A stretch of 64,000 nt of DNA from Trichomonas vaginalis G3 (taxonomy: Eukaryota; Parabasalia; Trichomonadida; Trichomonadidae): positions 9,172,268-9,236,267 of the forward strand of contig NC_067206.1 of the NCBI RefSeq assembly GCF_026262505.1. The letters run 5' to 3'. The translations under genes were made by a program, and so were the position numbers. Positions 8,174 to 16,782 of this stretch are shown here, one piece after another (position 1 is the stretch's first letter; each line of letters begins with the position of its first letter). The notes below the pieces were generated by a model, which saw nothing but the letters and a program-made list of their open reading frames with translations, was not told where the DNA came from and made no database searches.

Positions 8174-11100
8174 ATGTATCGGAAGTTGTCTAAGTTAGAA
8201 CACTCGGAAATAAAACAACTTCTTACAGAAGCTAACATAGATGTTGCAAAGCATTACGCAACAAACAAAAAAGCACTCACTGACTTCATTAAAGACTATA
8301 ATGGTGCAATAAGTTATGATAGAATTCATGATTACATTAATAACAAAACTTTTCCTTTAAATGACGTTGCTATTGACTTATATCATAGACGTTCAATACC
8401 TCATGAAGTAAGAAGAGAAATGTTTGACATAACAAATGCGAACGTTGGTCATACTCGTAAAGCTCTTTCACATGATGTTCGTCAAGAAATGTTTGACATA
8501 ACAAATGCGAACGTTGGTCATACTCGTAAAGCTCTTTCACATGATGTTCGTCAAGAAATGTTTGACATAACAAATGCGAACGTTGGTGAAACAAGAAGAA
8601 GAGACGACACACTGAAACAACAGAGAAGAGAGATGTTTAAGAGCGCTATAGAACAAGTTCGCAAAGCTAACGATGTCATTCGTTCCATTGACGACAAACC
8701 AAAAGAAGGTGAGAGATGGTTAAAGAAAGATGAAGAGAATAGGAAGAGAAATGTGAAGTCAGGCAATAGACTCATTGACTTTAACATCGAAGCTTTAGAT
8801 GAACCAAACAGAGACTACTTACACAAACATTTCGGTAAGGTTTTCATGAGACTCTTAGAGAAGATTAAAATAAACTCACAACAGAGATGGATGGTATGTT
8901 ATAAACTTGGTGGAAAGTATGAATGTTCTACGTTAAACCTCAATAATATTGGAACACTACTACATCAGCTCTTGAAGGAGAACTTTATATCAGAGATAGA
9001 AGCAAATGCTGCAGGTATTGTTGAAATGCACTATGACTTCTTCTTGACAAACATAAAGAATCTTACCGAAATAAAGATGTATGATTTAACAGAATATGAA
9101 GGCTTAACGATGTCAGATGTAAAGAAAGGCAAACCAAAAAAGAGACCATATAGAGATGAAAGCACACTGACAAATGACCAGAAAGCCATTTTGGAAGCTC
9201 TTAAGCAAACAGGAAACCCAGCACTTATAGAAAGCTTTTGGAAAGATAATGGTGAAAAGAAGTTTTATAAGAAGAGAAGCGGTCAGTTCTGGAAGTATCT
9301 TTGCACATTACCTATAAATCTTGAACGCTACCAAATCTTCAATGAACTGAACAAAAGAACTGCAACACTTATGACAGAAGACAATTGTTTCGTTTATGCT
9401 TGCATTCAGGCTGGAGTAGATGGAGAGACTATTGACCACATGAGAGAAGTCATTCGTGTTAGAGACTTTCCTCAAAGTAAAGTACAAGAAATTTCTGACG
9501 CAACAGGTATAGCATTTAATGTTACCATTGGTTACTTCAATGACTCAAGACATAATGAAATAAAGAGATACATACCAAAAGAATGTGAAACTGTTCGAAC
9601 TATTGACTTACTTCTTGTTGAAGACCACTACATGCTAAACGAAAGATTACCAATGACAACATATTTCATTCGCAACTATATAGAAATTCTCAAAGCTTGT
9701 GGTGGAATGAACATTGAGAAACAGATGAAAATATATACAAAGAGAGAGAACAAATATGTAGTTCGTTATGATAGAACAACACCGTTATGGAATGTTATGA
9801 AAACATTGTGGGAGTGCAAATATTTCGAACCTATTTCTTATGGAGAACTTTTCACATATACGACTGACTTATATAAACAGAACCTTGCACCATTTAAAGA
9901 TTTGACATATGCTCCAAAGTATTGTGTACAACTGAAGAAGAAAGCAGAGTCAAAAGAAGTAAATAAAAATAAGTGCAAGTTCATTCCTGAGCATGTTTTC
10001 TTTGCTGACTTTGAGTGTAGTACCGATGGCTTTCATAAAGCTTTTAACATATGTTACGACAATGAAGATGGTTCAGTGAGTGAAAGCATTTGGGGTCAGA
10101 ACTGTGCAACAGAATTTTTGGAACGACTTCCTGACAAGAGTTTAATATATTTCCATAACCTCAGTTATGATATAAACTTCATCTTAAGACACATGACAGA
10201 AGTGAAAGGAACTCCCATCATTAAAGGTTCACGAACAATGCAAATAACTGGCTTATATAAAGGAAGGGCAATTATTATAAAAGACTCTTACAGTGTTATA
10301 AATAAGAAGCTTAAACTATTTCCTGCTATGTTTAACTTACAAACAGGACCGAAAGAAGTATTTCCATATAACTACTACAGCAGTGTTTTGTTAGCAAATG
10401 ACAACAGAACTGGTGTCATTTCTGAAGCATGTAAGTTTGTCAAGGATGCAGATACGTTCATGAAGAACATAGATTCCATCAAAGGTTGCAGAATAGATGA
10501 GAACCACTTCGACTTAGAAAAGTATAGCACATTTTATTGCAAACAAGATGTAAGAATTTTAAGAGAAGGTTTTGTTAAGTTCCGCAATGACATATTGAAA
10601 GAATTTGATTTAAACGTTTATGACTACGTTAGTATTTGTTCTATTGCTAACAAATTGTTTGAGAACAGAGTGTACTTCCCGAATGGAAATTTATATGACC
10701 TCTCAAATAAACCAAGAGAATTTATTTCGAGATGTATTCAAGGTGGAAGATGTATGTTGTCAGATAACATTAAACAAAAGAGCGAAAAGAAACTCATTGC
10801 TGATTTCGACGCTGTTTCATTATATCCATCCGCTATAGCAAGACTTTATACTTTAGAAGGAATTCCAAAGGTTATGAAGAAAGAAATGTTAAGCACAGAG
10901 TATCTCATGAGACATTTATTTGATGACGACCAAAAGGAACCCATTGGTGAAAAGTTTATGTCTGGCTTCTTTGTTCTCATTAAGATAACAGAGATTGGAA
11001 TACATAGACACTTTCCTTTAATAGTTTGTGACCCTGAACTAAATCCAGAACTTAATGTTCCCAGAAGTTCAAACACTTGCTGTTTAATGTATGTTGACCA

Positions 11101-12064
11101 TATAACATTACAAGACCTCATAAAATATCAAGGTGTCAAATGTGAAGTGTTGCAAGGATACTATTACGATGGAAACAGAGATATTAGAATAAGAGATGAA
11201 GTAAAGAAGTTGTTTGAGTTAAGGTTAAAGTATAAGAAAGAAGGAAATCCTTTGCAAGAAAATATAAAGCTCATTCTGAACAGTATTTATGGCAAAACTA
11301 TTCTATCTCCTATTGAGTCAAAAATAACCATAGTAAATGACAAAGATGCTATAAGATATGCCATCAGAAACTACAACCATATAGTGAAGTTCGAAGGTTT
11401 GGATGGTTCAGATAAAACTATTTTCAAGCTAACGAAAAGTATTTGCAGACACTTTAACTTCTGTCCACTTGGTGTTAACATTCTGTCTATGTCGAAGAGA
11501 ATAATGTGTGAAGTATTCTGTACTGCTGAGGACTTAGGAATGGACATCTTTTATAGCGATACCGACAGTATGCACCTCTACAATGAAGATATCCCTCGTT
11601 TAGCTGAAGAGTTTGAGAAACGTTATGGAAGAGTTCTCATTGGTAAAAACCTTGGTCAATTTCATAGCGACTTTGCAGAAATCACACCTGGAAAACAAAG
11701 TTTAGCATACAAGTCAATATTTTGTGGAAAGAAGACTTACATAGACTTACTCACGAATGATTTAAATGAAGTTGCATTTCACTGCAGAATGAAAGGCGTG
11801 AAGCAAGATGTTATTGCTTTAACCGCTAATGAAATGTTTCCTGACTCTGTTCAGTGTTTCTATGATGAAGATAAAGGTTTAATGGTTCCGCAAGGAAAAT
11901 TTGACAAAGACTCTGAGTTCAGTTTAATGAAACTTTACAAAGCACTTTATGACGGTCAAGAGATTGGATTTGACTTATGTAAGTCTGCTACACCTGCATT
12001 TGACGAGAAGTTTAACTTCTCAATAACGACTAAAACAAGCTTTATTCGTAAGTTGAAGTTCTGA
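8174..12064 (+). CDS. Protein-primed DNA polymerase B with 3'-5' exonuclease
   Basis: A 1296-residue polymerase that looks whole. The exonuclease motifs are ADFECS (Asp612, Glu614), FHNLSYDINF and YCKQDVRIL. The polymerase motifs are A, DAVSLYPS (Asp879); B, LILNSIYGKT; C, YSDTDS (Asp1129, Asp1131); and KKTY downstream. This is the Maverick replicase, expected to copy the linear element by protein priming at its ends. The N-terminal 600 residues are unusual. Residues about 77-145 are a 23-residue tandem repeat. Residues about 400-490 carry DNCFVYAC (Cys405) and EDHYMLNE (His485), a spacing that recalls OTU-type cysteine proteases; that assignment is inference. The same Cys/His pair occurs in the El-3 polymerase. 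Confidence 0.93.
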   Translation: MYRKLSKLEHSEIKQLLTEANIDVAKHYATNKKALTDFIKDYNGAISYDRIHDYINNKTFPLNDVAIDLYHRRSIPHEVRREMFDITNANVGHTRKALSHDVRQEMFDITNANVGHTRKALSHDVRQEMFDITNANVGETRRRDDTLKQQRREMFKSAIEQVRKANDVIRSIDDKPKEGERWLKKDEENRKRNVKSGNRLIDFNIEALDEPNRDYLHKHFGKVFMRLLEKIKINSQQRWMVCYKLGGKYECSTLNLNNIGTLLHQLLKENFISEIEANAAGIVEMHYDFFLTNIKNLTEIKMYDLTEYEGLTMSDVKKGKPKKRPYRDESTLTNDQKAILEALKQTGNPALIESFWKDNGEKKFYKKRSGQFWKYLCTLPINLERYQIFNELNKRTATLMTEDNCFVYACIQAGVDGETIDHMREVIRVRDFPQSKVQEISDATGIAFNVTIGYFNDSRHNEIKRYIPKECETVRTIDLLLVEDHYMLNERLPMTTYFIRNYIEILKACGGMNIEKQMKIYTKRENKYVVRYDRTTPLWNVMKTLWECKYFEPISYGELFTYTTDLYKQNLAPFKDLTYAPKYCVQLKKKAESKEVNKNKCKFIPEHVFFADFECSTDGFHKAFNICYDNEDGSVSESIWGQNCATEFLERLPDKSLIYFHNLSYDINFILRHMTEVKGTPIIKGSRTMQITGLYKGRAIIIKDSYSVINKKLKLFPAMFNLQTGPKEVFPYNYYSSVLLANDNRTGVISEACKFVKDADTFMKNIDSIKGCRIDENHFDLEKYSTFYCKQDVRILREGFVKFRNDILKEFDLNVYDYVSICSIANKLFENRVYFPNGNLYDLSNKPREFISRCIQGGRCMLSDNIKQKSEKKLIADFDAVSLYPSAIARLYTLEGIPKVMKKEMLSTEYLMRHLFDDDQKEPIGEKFMSGFFVLIKITEIGIHRHFPLIVCDPELNPELNVPRSSNTCCLMYVDHITLQDLIKYQGVKCEVLQGYYYDGNRDIRIRDEVKKLFELRLKYKKEGNPLQENIKLILNSIYGKTILSPIESKITIVNDKDAIRYAIRNYNHIVKFEGLDGSDKTIFKLTKSICRHFNFCPLGVNILSMSKRIMCEVFCTAEDLGMDIFYSDTDSMHLYNEDIPRLAEEFEKRYGRVLIGKNLGQFHSDFAEITPGKQSLAYKSIFCGKKTYIDLLTNDLNEVAFHCRMKGVKQDVIALTANEMFPDSVQCFYDEDKGLMVPQGKFDKDSEFSLMKLYKALYDGQEIGFDLCKSATPAFDEKFNFSITTKTSFIRKLKF
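8402..8608 (+). repeat. Three 69-bp tandem repeats inside the polymerase gene
   Basis: Units start at 8402, 8471 and 8540 and encode 23-residue repeats of the form RQEMFDITNANVG followed by HTRKALSHDV. The second and third units are almost identical, so the expansion is recent. The period is a multiple of three and keeps the frame. Confidence 0.9.
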
Positions 12065-12110
12065 GGTCATTTATTTTTGTCAGCAATGAGGTCATTCGTG
12101 ATAAAAATAA

Positions 12111-12135
12111 GCCGCTAGCGGCAAGGGCGAAGCCC
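12111..12135. repeat. GC-rich double-hairpin cassette
   Basis: GCCGCTAGCGGC (12111-12122, perfect palindrome) is followed by GGGCGAAGCCC (12125-12135, 4-bp stem with a GAA loop). It sits just after AAAAATAA between the convergent polymerase and penton-like genes. In the matching spacer of Mav-2 the same cassette is on the other side of a shared 40-bp segment and in flipped orientation, so it seems to have moved independently. Confidence 0.85.
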
Positions 12136-12145
12136 ATGAGGTCAT

Positions 12146-13003
12146 TTACAATACTGCGATGGTAGAGTTTAAGAGTTGTGCTTCAATGTAGAGACAGTCC
12201 TTATGGTCTGGAGGTAGCAAAACAGGTGCTTTATGGTCATGAGTGGAGAACATGTCTATCCAAAACTCACGATTGAAGCCAGTAAGCTTGTAATACTTAG
12301 GATTTGGCAGTGGTGAAGTTCTTGTATGACCAATGAACTCATTTTCAACTCCCTTACTTAAGTTTGAATATAATATAGCTTGCTTTCTATCCCAAATGCC
12401 AGGTGTTACAATCTTTGAAAATTCATTTTTCCTCGGAAGCATTGCATAATAATTGAAAACATTTTTGAAGTCATCATTTGGTTCAGAGATTTGAAATCTT
12501 ATACGTAATGGATTTTTTTTCTTTTTAGCTACTTCATTGAATGGTGAGAATACAATGAATTGACAGTCATGAGTTCCATCTTCATTTTCATTAAATTCAT
12601 AATGAAAGTCTATAAGTTGTGGCCGACTACCTTCTTCCTTCAGTTGTGCAAGAAACTCACGTAAAGGCTGTAAAGTTTGTACTTCAATGTTGAACTTTTT
12701 CTCGAACATCTCATTAAATGAAATCATACATTGCAACAATGTTGTATCGTCTTTAAAGTATTTGTATATGTGAATGTTTTGGGCGCTTAAAGACTGTTCG
12801 TCATTTTCTATCTCGACTTGAAGTATAAAGTCAACCTTTCTGAAAGCACGTGTTATATACATAGATGTTATGCCAATGTACTTCTCTTCATTTATGTTCA
12901 CAATCCAGTCTGTTGGAAACTTAAACGTTACTCTGTTCCCCTTTATTTTGACGTCAGGGTTTTCACTACTGAACGCAACAGATAAAGGTATTTGTCTATA
13001 CAT
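12146..13003 (-). CDS. Putative penton-like minor capsid protein
   Basis: A 285-residue, beta-rich protein without membrane segments. It begins MYRQIPLSVAFSSENPDV and ends in IEAQLLNSTIAVL. Size, position next to the capsid cluster and resemblance in pattern to the proteins at 35618-36498 and 62788-63636 suggest the Polinton minor capsid (penton) role, which is a vertex protein with a jelly-roll fold. I infer this from context; no catalytic motif is present. It is nearly identical to the Mav-2 copy at 24894-25748. It is convergent with the polymerase gene. Confidence 0.55.
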   Translation of the reverse strand: MYRQIPLSVAFSSENPDVKIKGNRVTFKFPTDWIVNINEEKYIGITSMYITRAFRKVDFILQVEIENDEQSLSAQNIHIYKYFKDDTTLLQCMISFNEMFEKKFNIEVQTLQPLREFLAQLKEEGSRPQLIDFHYEFNENEDGTHDCQFIVFSPFNEVAKKKKNPLRIRFQISEPNDDFKNVFNYYAMLPRKNEFSKIVTPGIWDRKQAILYSNLSKGVENEFIGHTRTSPLPNPKYYKLTGFNREFWIDMFSTHDHKAPVLLPPDHKDCLYIEAQLLNSTIAVL

Positions 13004-13023
13004 TTAATTCGGATAAAAATAAA
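13004..13023 (-). promoter_or_regulatory. Short AT-rich promoter of the penton-like gene
   Basis: Reading on the minus strand, TTTATTTTTATCCGAATTAA stands directly before the ATG. Close matches precede both capsid genes (13764, 24092), the Mav-2 penton-like gene (24878), and genes in Mav-B and Mav-C. Trichomonad leaders are very short, so transcription may start inside or just after this motif. Confidence 0.55.
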
Positions 13024-13027
13024 CCAT

Positions 13028-13288
13028 TTACTCTTTCTTTGCTTCAGCTTCTTTAGCTTTTGCTTCAGCTTCTTCTCTAGCTTTCTTCGCCAGCAAACGT
13101 GGGTTCTTTTGTCTTCCAGCAGCTAATGCAGCAAGTTGTTTTTCACTAAGTTTTCTCTTTGGTCTCTCTGGCTTTTGTTCTTGTTTTTGTTCCTTCAGTT
13201 CGGATAAAATTTGCTCACGAATTTCTTTCTTCAATGCTTCAACATCTATGACCCCTTGGGTCTTGTCCGTAGGGCTTGTCTGAGTCAT
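13028..13288 (-). CDS. Small basic Lys/Ala-rich protein
   Basis: An 86-residue protein: Asp/Glu-rich helix (VIDVEALKKEIREQILSEL), then a strongly basic middle (KPERPKRKLSEKQLAALAAG) and an Ala/Glu/Lys coiled tail. It could bind DNA inside the virion, but this is only from composition. It lies 25 bp upstream of the penton-like gene on the same strand. I use the ATG at 13288, which matches the Mav-2 copy. Confidence 0.6.
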   Translation of the reverse strand: MTQTSPTDKTQGVIDVEALKKEIREQILSELKEQKQEQKPERPKRKLSEKQLAALAAGRQKNPRLLAKKAREEAEAKAKEAEAKKE

Positions 13289-13333
13289 TTGACTGCAGAT
13301 AAAAAACAAAATTAAAACTTTAACCGATGTAAA

Positions 13334-13760
13334 ATGAGCTTGTCAAAATCAGAGCGAGAGTCTATTATATTAAATGACGCCAGAGGAATACAACATCCTT
13401 TCTATTACGTAAGTCAGAGTAAAAGATGGTAAAATATACGTAAGAAAAAGAAAGGTTCCATTAGCGAATGCAGAAAGCGACAACATTAAGGTGTATGGCA
13501 AGGGTGAAGCCCATGTTAAGCCTTCTATTCAAACTGAAAAGTCAATAGAACAAGAAGAAAAGAAGCCAGATGTACTTTCAATAACGAACCAAGAGCTTAT
13601 TGCAAAGTTTGTGAATTTCATTGAAAAACAAACCGAGTCAAAGAACCCTGACCCGCCAGTGAAAGAAGTTGAGACAAAAGAGAATGTACAGTTCATTGAA
13701 AATGTCAAGAAACAACTTCCACCACGAATGCCAAGAAGAAGAGTGAGAATAATGAAGTAA
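13334..13760 (+). pseudogene. Capsid-cluster small gene, broken copy
   Basis: Homologue of the 144-residue Mav-2 gene at 24119-24553. The N-terminal part has the short domain shared with the 15882 and 16783 genes (a DG-K-x-R-K-x-K-x-P-L pattern). The C-terminal part is acidic, then strongly basic (PPRMPRRRVRIMK). It looks broken about once here. Its middle includes GGCAAGGGTGAAGCCCATG, a variant of the hairpin cassette. It lies directly upstream of the major capsid gene. Confidence 0.65.
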
Positions 13761-13763
13761 ATA

Positions 13764-13787
13764 GATATTTTTATCCGAAGTAAATAC
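13764..13787 (+). promoter_or_regulatory. Short promoter of the major capsid gene
   Basis: ATATTTTTATCCGAAGTAAATAC stands directly before the capsid ATG. The Mav-2 capsid gene has the same motif with one base changed. The core TTTTTATCCGAA is the best shared upstream motif of the capsid-cluster genes. Confidence 0.55.
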
Positions 13788-15362
13788 ATGCAGAACGAAC
13801 AGTTAAACGAATTTACTCCAGCAGAGCATATTCATCAGATTCGCTCATATTTCGATATCATAGACAATGCAGTTCAAATTGGTGACACTAATAGAAAATA
13901 TTCTGACGCAAAGATTCCATCACAACCTGGAACTGCTAAAGATAACACATGGGTAACATTCAATCTCTCACCTCCTGGTGAAAATATGTTGGACCTTTAC
14001 AATACATTCATTACGTATAAAATGGAAGGTCAATTTATTGCAGATAAAGAAATTGGTTCAGGTTCCAATAAAACAAACCCACCAGGATTTTGGATTGGTT
14101 TCGATGACGCTTTCTATGCAGTTGCTGGATATCAAATCCTTGCAAATGGTCGTATCGTATATTCTCAAGACAACGCAAGAGAAGAAGCATATATAACTTC
14201 AAACTCACAAACTACCGAACAAATAAAGAAAGTAGATGTTTTCTCAAAGACTCGACATGAAGATGTATGGAGTCATTCGGGAACATGCAGAACAGGACAA
14301 ATTGTTAGTGGTCCAATTACAGCAGGAAAATCATTTGATTTTAAGCTTCGTTTAAGAATTCCTGTTAGAAAGTTTTTACCATTAGAAGCTATAAGATTTA
14401 TTCCAGCTTTTGCAGGAAACATTCAGCTTAAAGTAAAGTTCAGTAGCGACGCCTTACAATGCACATCTATATCTGTAAATGATATCATTGCTTTCAATCC
14501 AACTCTTAAAGTTGCATTTGCTTCAGATTCAAATCCACCGACAAATAAATTTGTTCCATGGAATGAACCATTCACTATGATAACAAAGGCAGTAGAAGCT
14601 AGTGGAACAGTTACTATTACAACTGTAACCCAACAACTATTTCGAACAAAGATGGATTTTAATGAATGTTTCATTCATCCAAAGTCATTCTCTTTAGACC
14701 CTAACATTTATACAGAACTTGTAGAACATTATACAAACGAGGCTTTATGTTTTCCTGTTAAAGTTATGGATTGGATTCCTATGGACGGTTCATTCTCAAA
14801 GAATACAGATAGTTCAAGTGCAACATTTACAGCAGCTTATACGCCTATTAATGTTAAAAGTATTTGGGCACTATTTAGAAAGAAAGACAACTATTATGTT
14901 AATTTTGAGAACCCTAAGTTTAAATATCTTCAGCTTTCCATGGGAGCTTATGGAAATATGCCTGCAGAACCCGAAAAATCATATGGACCTGTATTTTATG
15001 AAATGGTTGCGAACGCTTGCAATACAAACAATGATATGATAGGATTTAATGAAGATGTTATGAGGTCATTGGTGGATGATGGTAGTGTGGAACATAAATG
15101 GGATAGTTATGACAACACACATTTCTTATGTGGTTTTCCAACAGAAGTGGACTTTTGCTTCCAGCAAGGTCAAACATCTACTGCTCCAATAACATACAAA
15201 TTGTCTGTTAAAGGACCTATTGAACTAGCAACTGAAAATGTACCAAAGCCACTTATTGGATTTATGAGGGATTGTTGCTTTGCCATTCAGGTGCGTGCTA
15301 ATGGAATCCCCATAATAAGATTAGATGACTATAACTTAGCTACGGACGACAGTGAGGAATAA
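13788..15362 (+). CDS. Major capsid protein (double jelly-roll type, inferred)
   Basis: A 524-residue protein that is the best-conserved product between Mav-1 and Mav-2 (only a handful of differences). Features include the N-terminal YFDIIDNAVQIGDTNRKYSDAKIP, a central FDFKLRLRIPVRKFLPLEAIRFIPAFAGN segment that matches the Mav-B capsid (KLRVPLSSFLIFRFLRYLPNWAG), and many beta-strand-like stretches. Length and place fit the Polinton major capsid protein, which forms the icosahedral shell. It leads a same-strand cluster with the small genes at 15393 and 15882. Confidence 0.8.
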   Translation: MQNEQLNEFTPAEHIHQIRSYFDIIDNAVQIGDTNRKYSDAKIPSQPGTAKDNTWVTFNLSPPGENMLDLYNTFITYKMEGQFIADKEIGSGSNKTNPPGFWIGFDDAFYAVAGYQILANGRIVYSQDNAREEAYITSNSQTTEQIKKVDVFSKTRHEDVWSHSGTCRTGQIVSGPITAGKSFDFKLRLRIPVRKFLPLEAIRFIPAFAGNIQLKVKFSSDALQCTSISVNDIIAFNPTLKVAFASDSNPPTNKFVPWNEPFTMITKAVEASGTVTITTVTQQLFRTKMDFNECFIHPKSFSLDPNIYTELVEHYTNEALCFPVKVMDWIPMDGSFSKNTDSSSATFTAAYTPINVKSIWALFRKKDNYYVNFENPKFKYLQLSMGAYGNMPAEPEKSYGPVFYEMVANACNTNNDMIGFNEDVMRSLVDDGSVEHKWDSYDNTHFLCGFPTEVDFCFQQGQTSTAPITYKLSVKGPIELATENVPKPLIGFMRDCCFAIQVRANGIPIIRLDDYNLATDDSEE

Positions 15363-15392
15363 AGGATGAACGTTTATTTTTAAAGCTTATAA

Positions 15393-15833
15393 ATGAGTTC
15401 TTCATCAAGCTCTCGTGAACCTTCACCATCTATGAAACAAACTTTACCAAACGATTATGGAGCACCTATTGAATATTTCTTACGAGCTGCACAATGGCAA
15501 AGAGCAGTTTCACCAAGGTTAGGTGTTCCACCAGCTCCTGCCAAAAATAGCATTTGGTCAAGTCCTTATATAAAATATGGTCTCCCACTAGGTTTGCTAG
15601 CTACAGCAGGAGCAGTAATGATGTTGAAAAGAAATAAAGCAAATGTTGTAAATAATACTGAAGTAGCTGAAGTTAAACAAACTCCGACACCTTCACAAGC
15701 AAAACCTTCAATGACTCCTGAACCTATGGAAGTACAAACTCCTGTTCAAAAGTCAACTCCTAAACCGACTCCAACATTTAAACCAGAACCTACTCCTCAA
15801 ATAAATCGTAAAACTCCTGCGTTTCCTTACTGA
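15393..15833 (+). CDS. Single-pass membrane, Pro-rich capsid-cluster protein
   Basis: A 146-residue protein: Ser-rich N-terminus, then one hydrophobic segment (YGLPLGLLATAGAVMML, about residues 68-84) and a long Pro/Thr tail rich in PTP and KPTP motifs. It may be a virion membrane-active or cement protein; the function is unknown. The Mav-2 copy (22016-22486) has extra Pro-Thr repeats in the tail. It starts 30 bp after the capsid stop, behind TTTATTTTTAAAGC. Confidence 0.7.
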   Translation: MSSSSSSREPSPSMKQTLPNDYGAPIEYFLRAAQWQRAVSPRLGVPPAPAKNSIWSSPYIKYGLPLGLLATAGAVMMLKRNKANVVNNTEVAEVKQTPTPSQAKPSMTPEPMEVQTPVQKSTPKPTPTFKPEPTPQINRKTPAFPY

Positions 15834-15881
15834 AAAAATAACGTTATTTTTATTTAATATTAAAATTTTTATTTGATTGAA

Positions 15882-16118
15882 ATGACAAATAAAGTCACTG
15901 AAGCAATGAAACAAAAGTTTTTGGTAGAATACATTAAATCAGGAACTATTCCAGAAGGTTTTTACATTCATACTATGAAGGATGGTAGAGTTCAGTTTCG
16001 AAAGATAAAGCAACCATTAGATAAAGAAGGAATTTTGAGAAAGATTAAACTTCATGAGGACAACATTGCTGAACTTAGGAAGAAGTTAGAAGAGTTGGAG
16101 AAAGGAAGAGAGTTATAA
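15882..16118 (+). CDS. Small protein of the DGR-K-x-K-x-PL family
   Basis: A 78-residue protein starting MTNKVTEAMKQKFLVEYIKSG. Residues 10-50 have the pattern GFYIHTMKDGRVQFRKIKQPL shared with the 24119 and 16783 products. The rest is a short coiled coil (LHEDNIAELRKKLEELEK). The fold is unknown; the aromatic/basic beta-hairpin look is consistent with nucleic-acid or capsid binding. I use the ATG at 15882. Confidence 0.65.
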   Translation: MTNKVTEAMKQKFLVEYIKSGTIPEGFYIHTMKDGRVQFRKIKQPLDKEGILRKIKLHEDNIAELRKKLEELEKGREL

Positions 16119-16134
16119 AGCAATGAATTCAACA

Positions 16135-16185
16135 GGGTGAAAAACAGGTGAAAAAAGAGGTGAGATCTCACCGCTTCACCTAAAT
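16135..16185. repeat. GGTGA intergenic palindrome, subterminal copy
   Basis: Contains AGGTGAGATCTCACC at 16158-16172 with flanking GGTGAAAAACAGGTGAAAAAAG and CTTCACCTAAATT. It is followed by GTGCTATGTTTTCATACGTG. The same ordered block occurs near the right end of Mav-2 (37287-37370), so it is part of the ancestral right-end region. Confidence 0.7.
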
Positions 16186-16281
16186 TTATTTTGTGCTATG
16201 TTTTCATACGTGTGAGGGTGGTGATATCATTAATTTTTAAGTTTATTTTTATATTTTATTTTTTATTTTATTTGGATGTAA

Positions 16282-16608
16282 ATGACGAAAACTATTGAGA
16301 TAACAAACTACAACGGTCATGAGTTCAAGAATTTGTTCTTCGTTCCTCGTGAAAATACATTCTATCAGATACGAGGGAGAAAGGGTAAAGTTAGTTTGAG
16401 CGTTTATGACAACAAACATAATGGGAGATATATAAAAGCAATAGATACAAACGGTAAGCGTGTTTCATTAGCTTTGTCAAAACTTACTAACATTTATTTT
16501 GACAGTGACTTTGACTCTGACGATTGGAGTGACAGCAGCGATACTGAAGAATATGAACTATTGTGTGAAGCACAGCAATGGGAAGCGCTGCAATACTTTT
16601 GTAAGTGA
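16282..16608 (+). CDS. End-proximal small protein, related to the terminal-repeat ORF
   Basis: A 108-residue protein. Its first 75 residues align in pattern with the 94-residue protein encoded in the Mav-2 terminal repeats (HEFKNLFFVPRENTFYQI against HTFKHLFFLPEHNMFFQI). The tail is very acidic (DSDFDSDDWSDSSDTEEYE). The function is unknown; its place at the element end hints at a role tied to the termini. The ATG is directly preceded by a start-stop ATGTAA (16276-16281). Confidence 0.65.
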   Translation: MTKTIEITNYNGHEFKNLFFVPRENTFYQIRGRKGKVSLSVYDNKHNGRYIKAIDTNGKRVSLALSKLTNIYFDSDFDSDDWSDSSDTEEYELLCEAQQWEALQYFCK

Positions 16609-16665
16609 GAACATTAGTGGGAACGTTAGTGAGAACGTTTATTTTTCATTAGTGAAGTCGTTTGT
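16605..16665. repeat. Subterminal TTAGTGAGAACGT repeats
   Basis: Four to five imperfect direct repeats of TTAGTGAGAACGTT lie here, 100-160 bp from the element end. Mav-2 has similar repeats in both of its terminal repeats (about 21187-21270 and 37703-37780). Such repeats fit binding sites for the integrase or a replication factor. Confidence 0.65.
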
Positions 16666-16709
16666 GTTGTAAAATATACGTTAGTAGTTTTGTAAAGTGT
16701 CAAACCGTT

Positions 16710-16750
16710 ATCTTGGGTAAGGTGGAACGCAGTGTCGCCGTACCCAAGAT
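16710..16750. repeat. Terminal hairpin of Mav-1
   Basis: ATCTTGGGTA (16710-16719) pairs fully with TACCCAAGAT (16741-16750); inside, GGTGG faces TCGCC. The loop is AACGCAGTG. The hairpin starts 14 bp from the element end and is conserved at both Mav-2 ends, where the inner arms GGTGG/CCACC pair perfectly. Confidence 0.75.
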
Positions 16751-16782
16751 AGTCATACTAACTAATTTTTTACTGAGATGAA

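Larger units (their letters stand above)
1..16763 (+). mobile_element. Maverick/Polinton Mav-1, right part
   Basis: A large virus-like DNA transposon entering from the left edge. Parts in order: fibre, integrase, KilA-N genes, DNA polymerase B, penton-like protein, major capsid protein, small capsid-cluster genes, subterminal repeats and a right end reading CATACTAACT-3'. The end matches both ends of Mav-2, which fixes the boundary at 16763. The 6 bp just outside are AATTTT, the expected length of a target duplication, but the left end is not visible for comparison. Most genes look whole, with a few broken small genes. Near identity of its capsid protein to that of Mav-2 suggests recent activity of the family. 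Confidence 0.9.
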
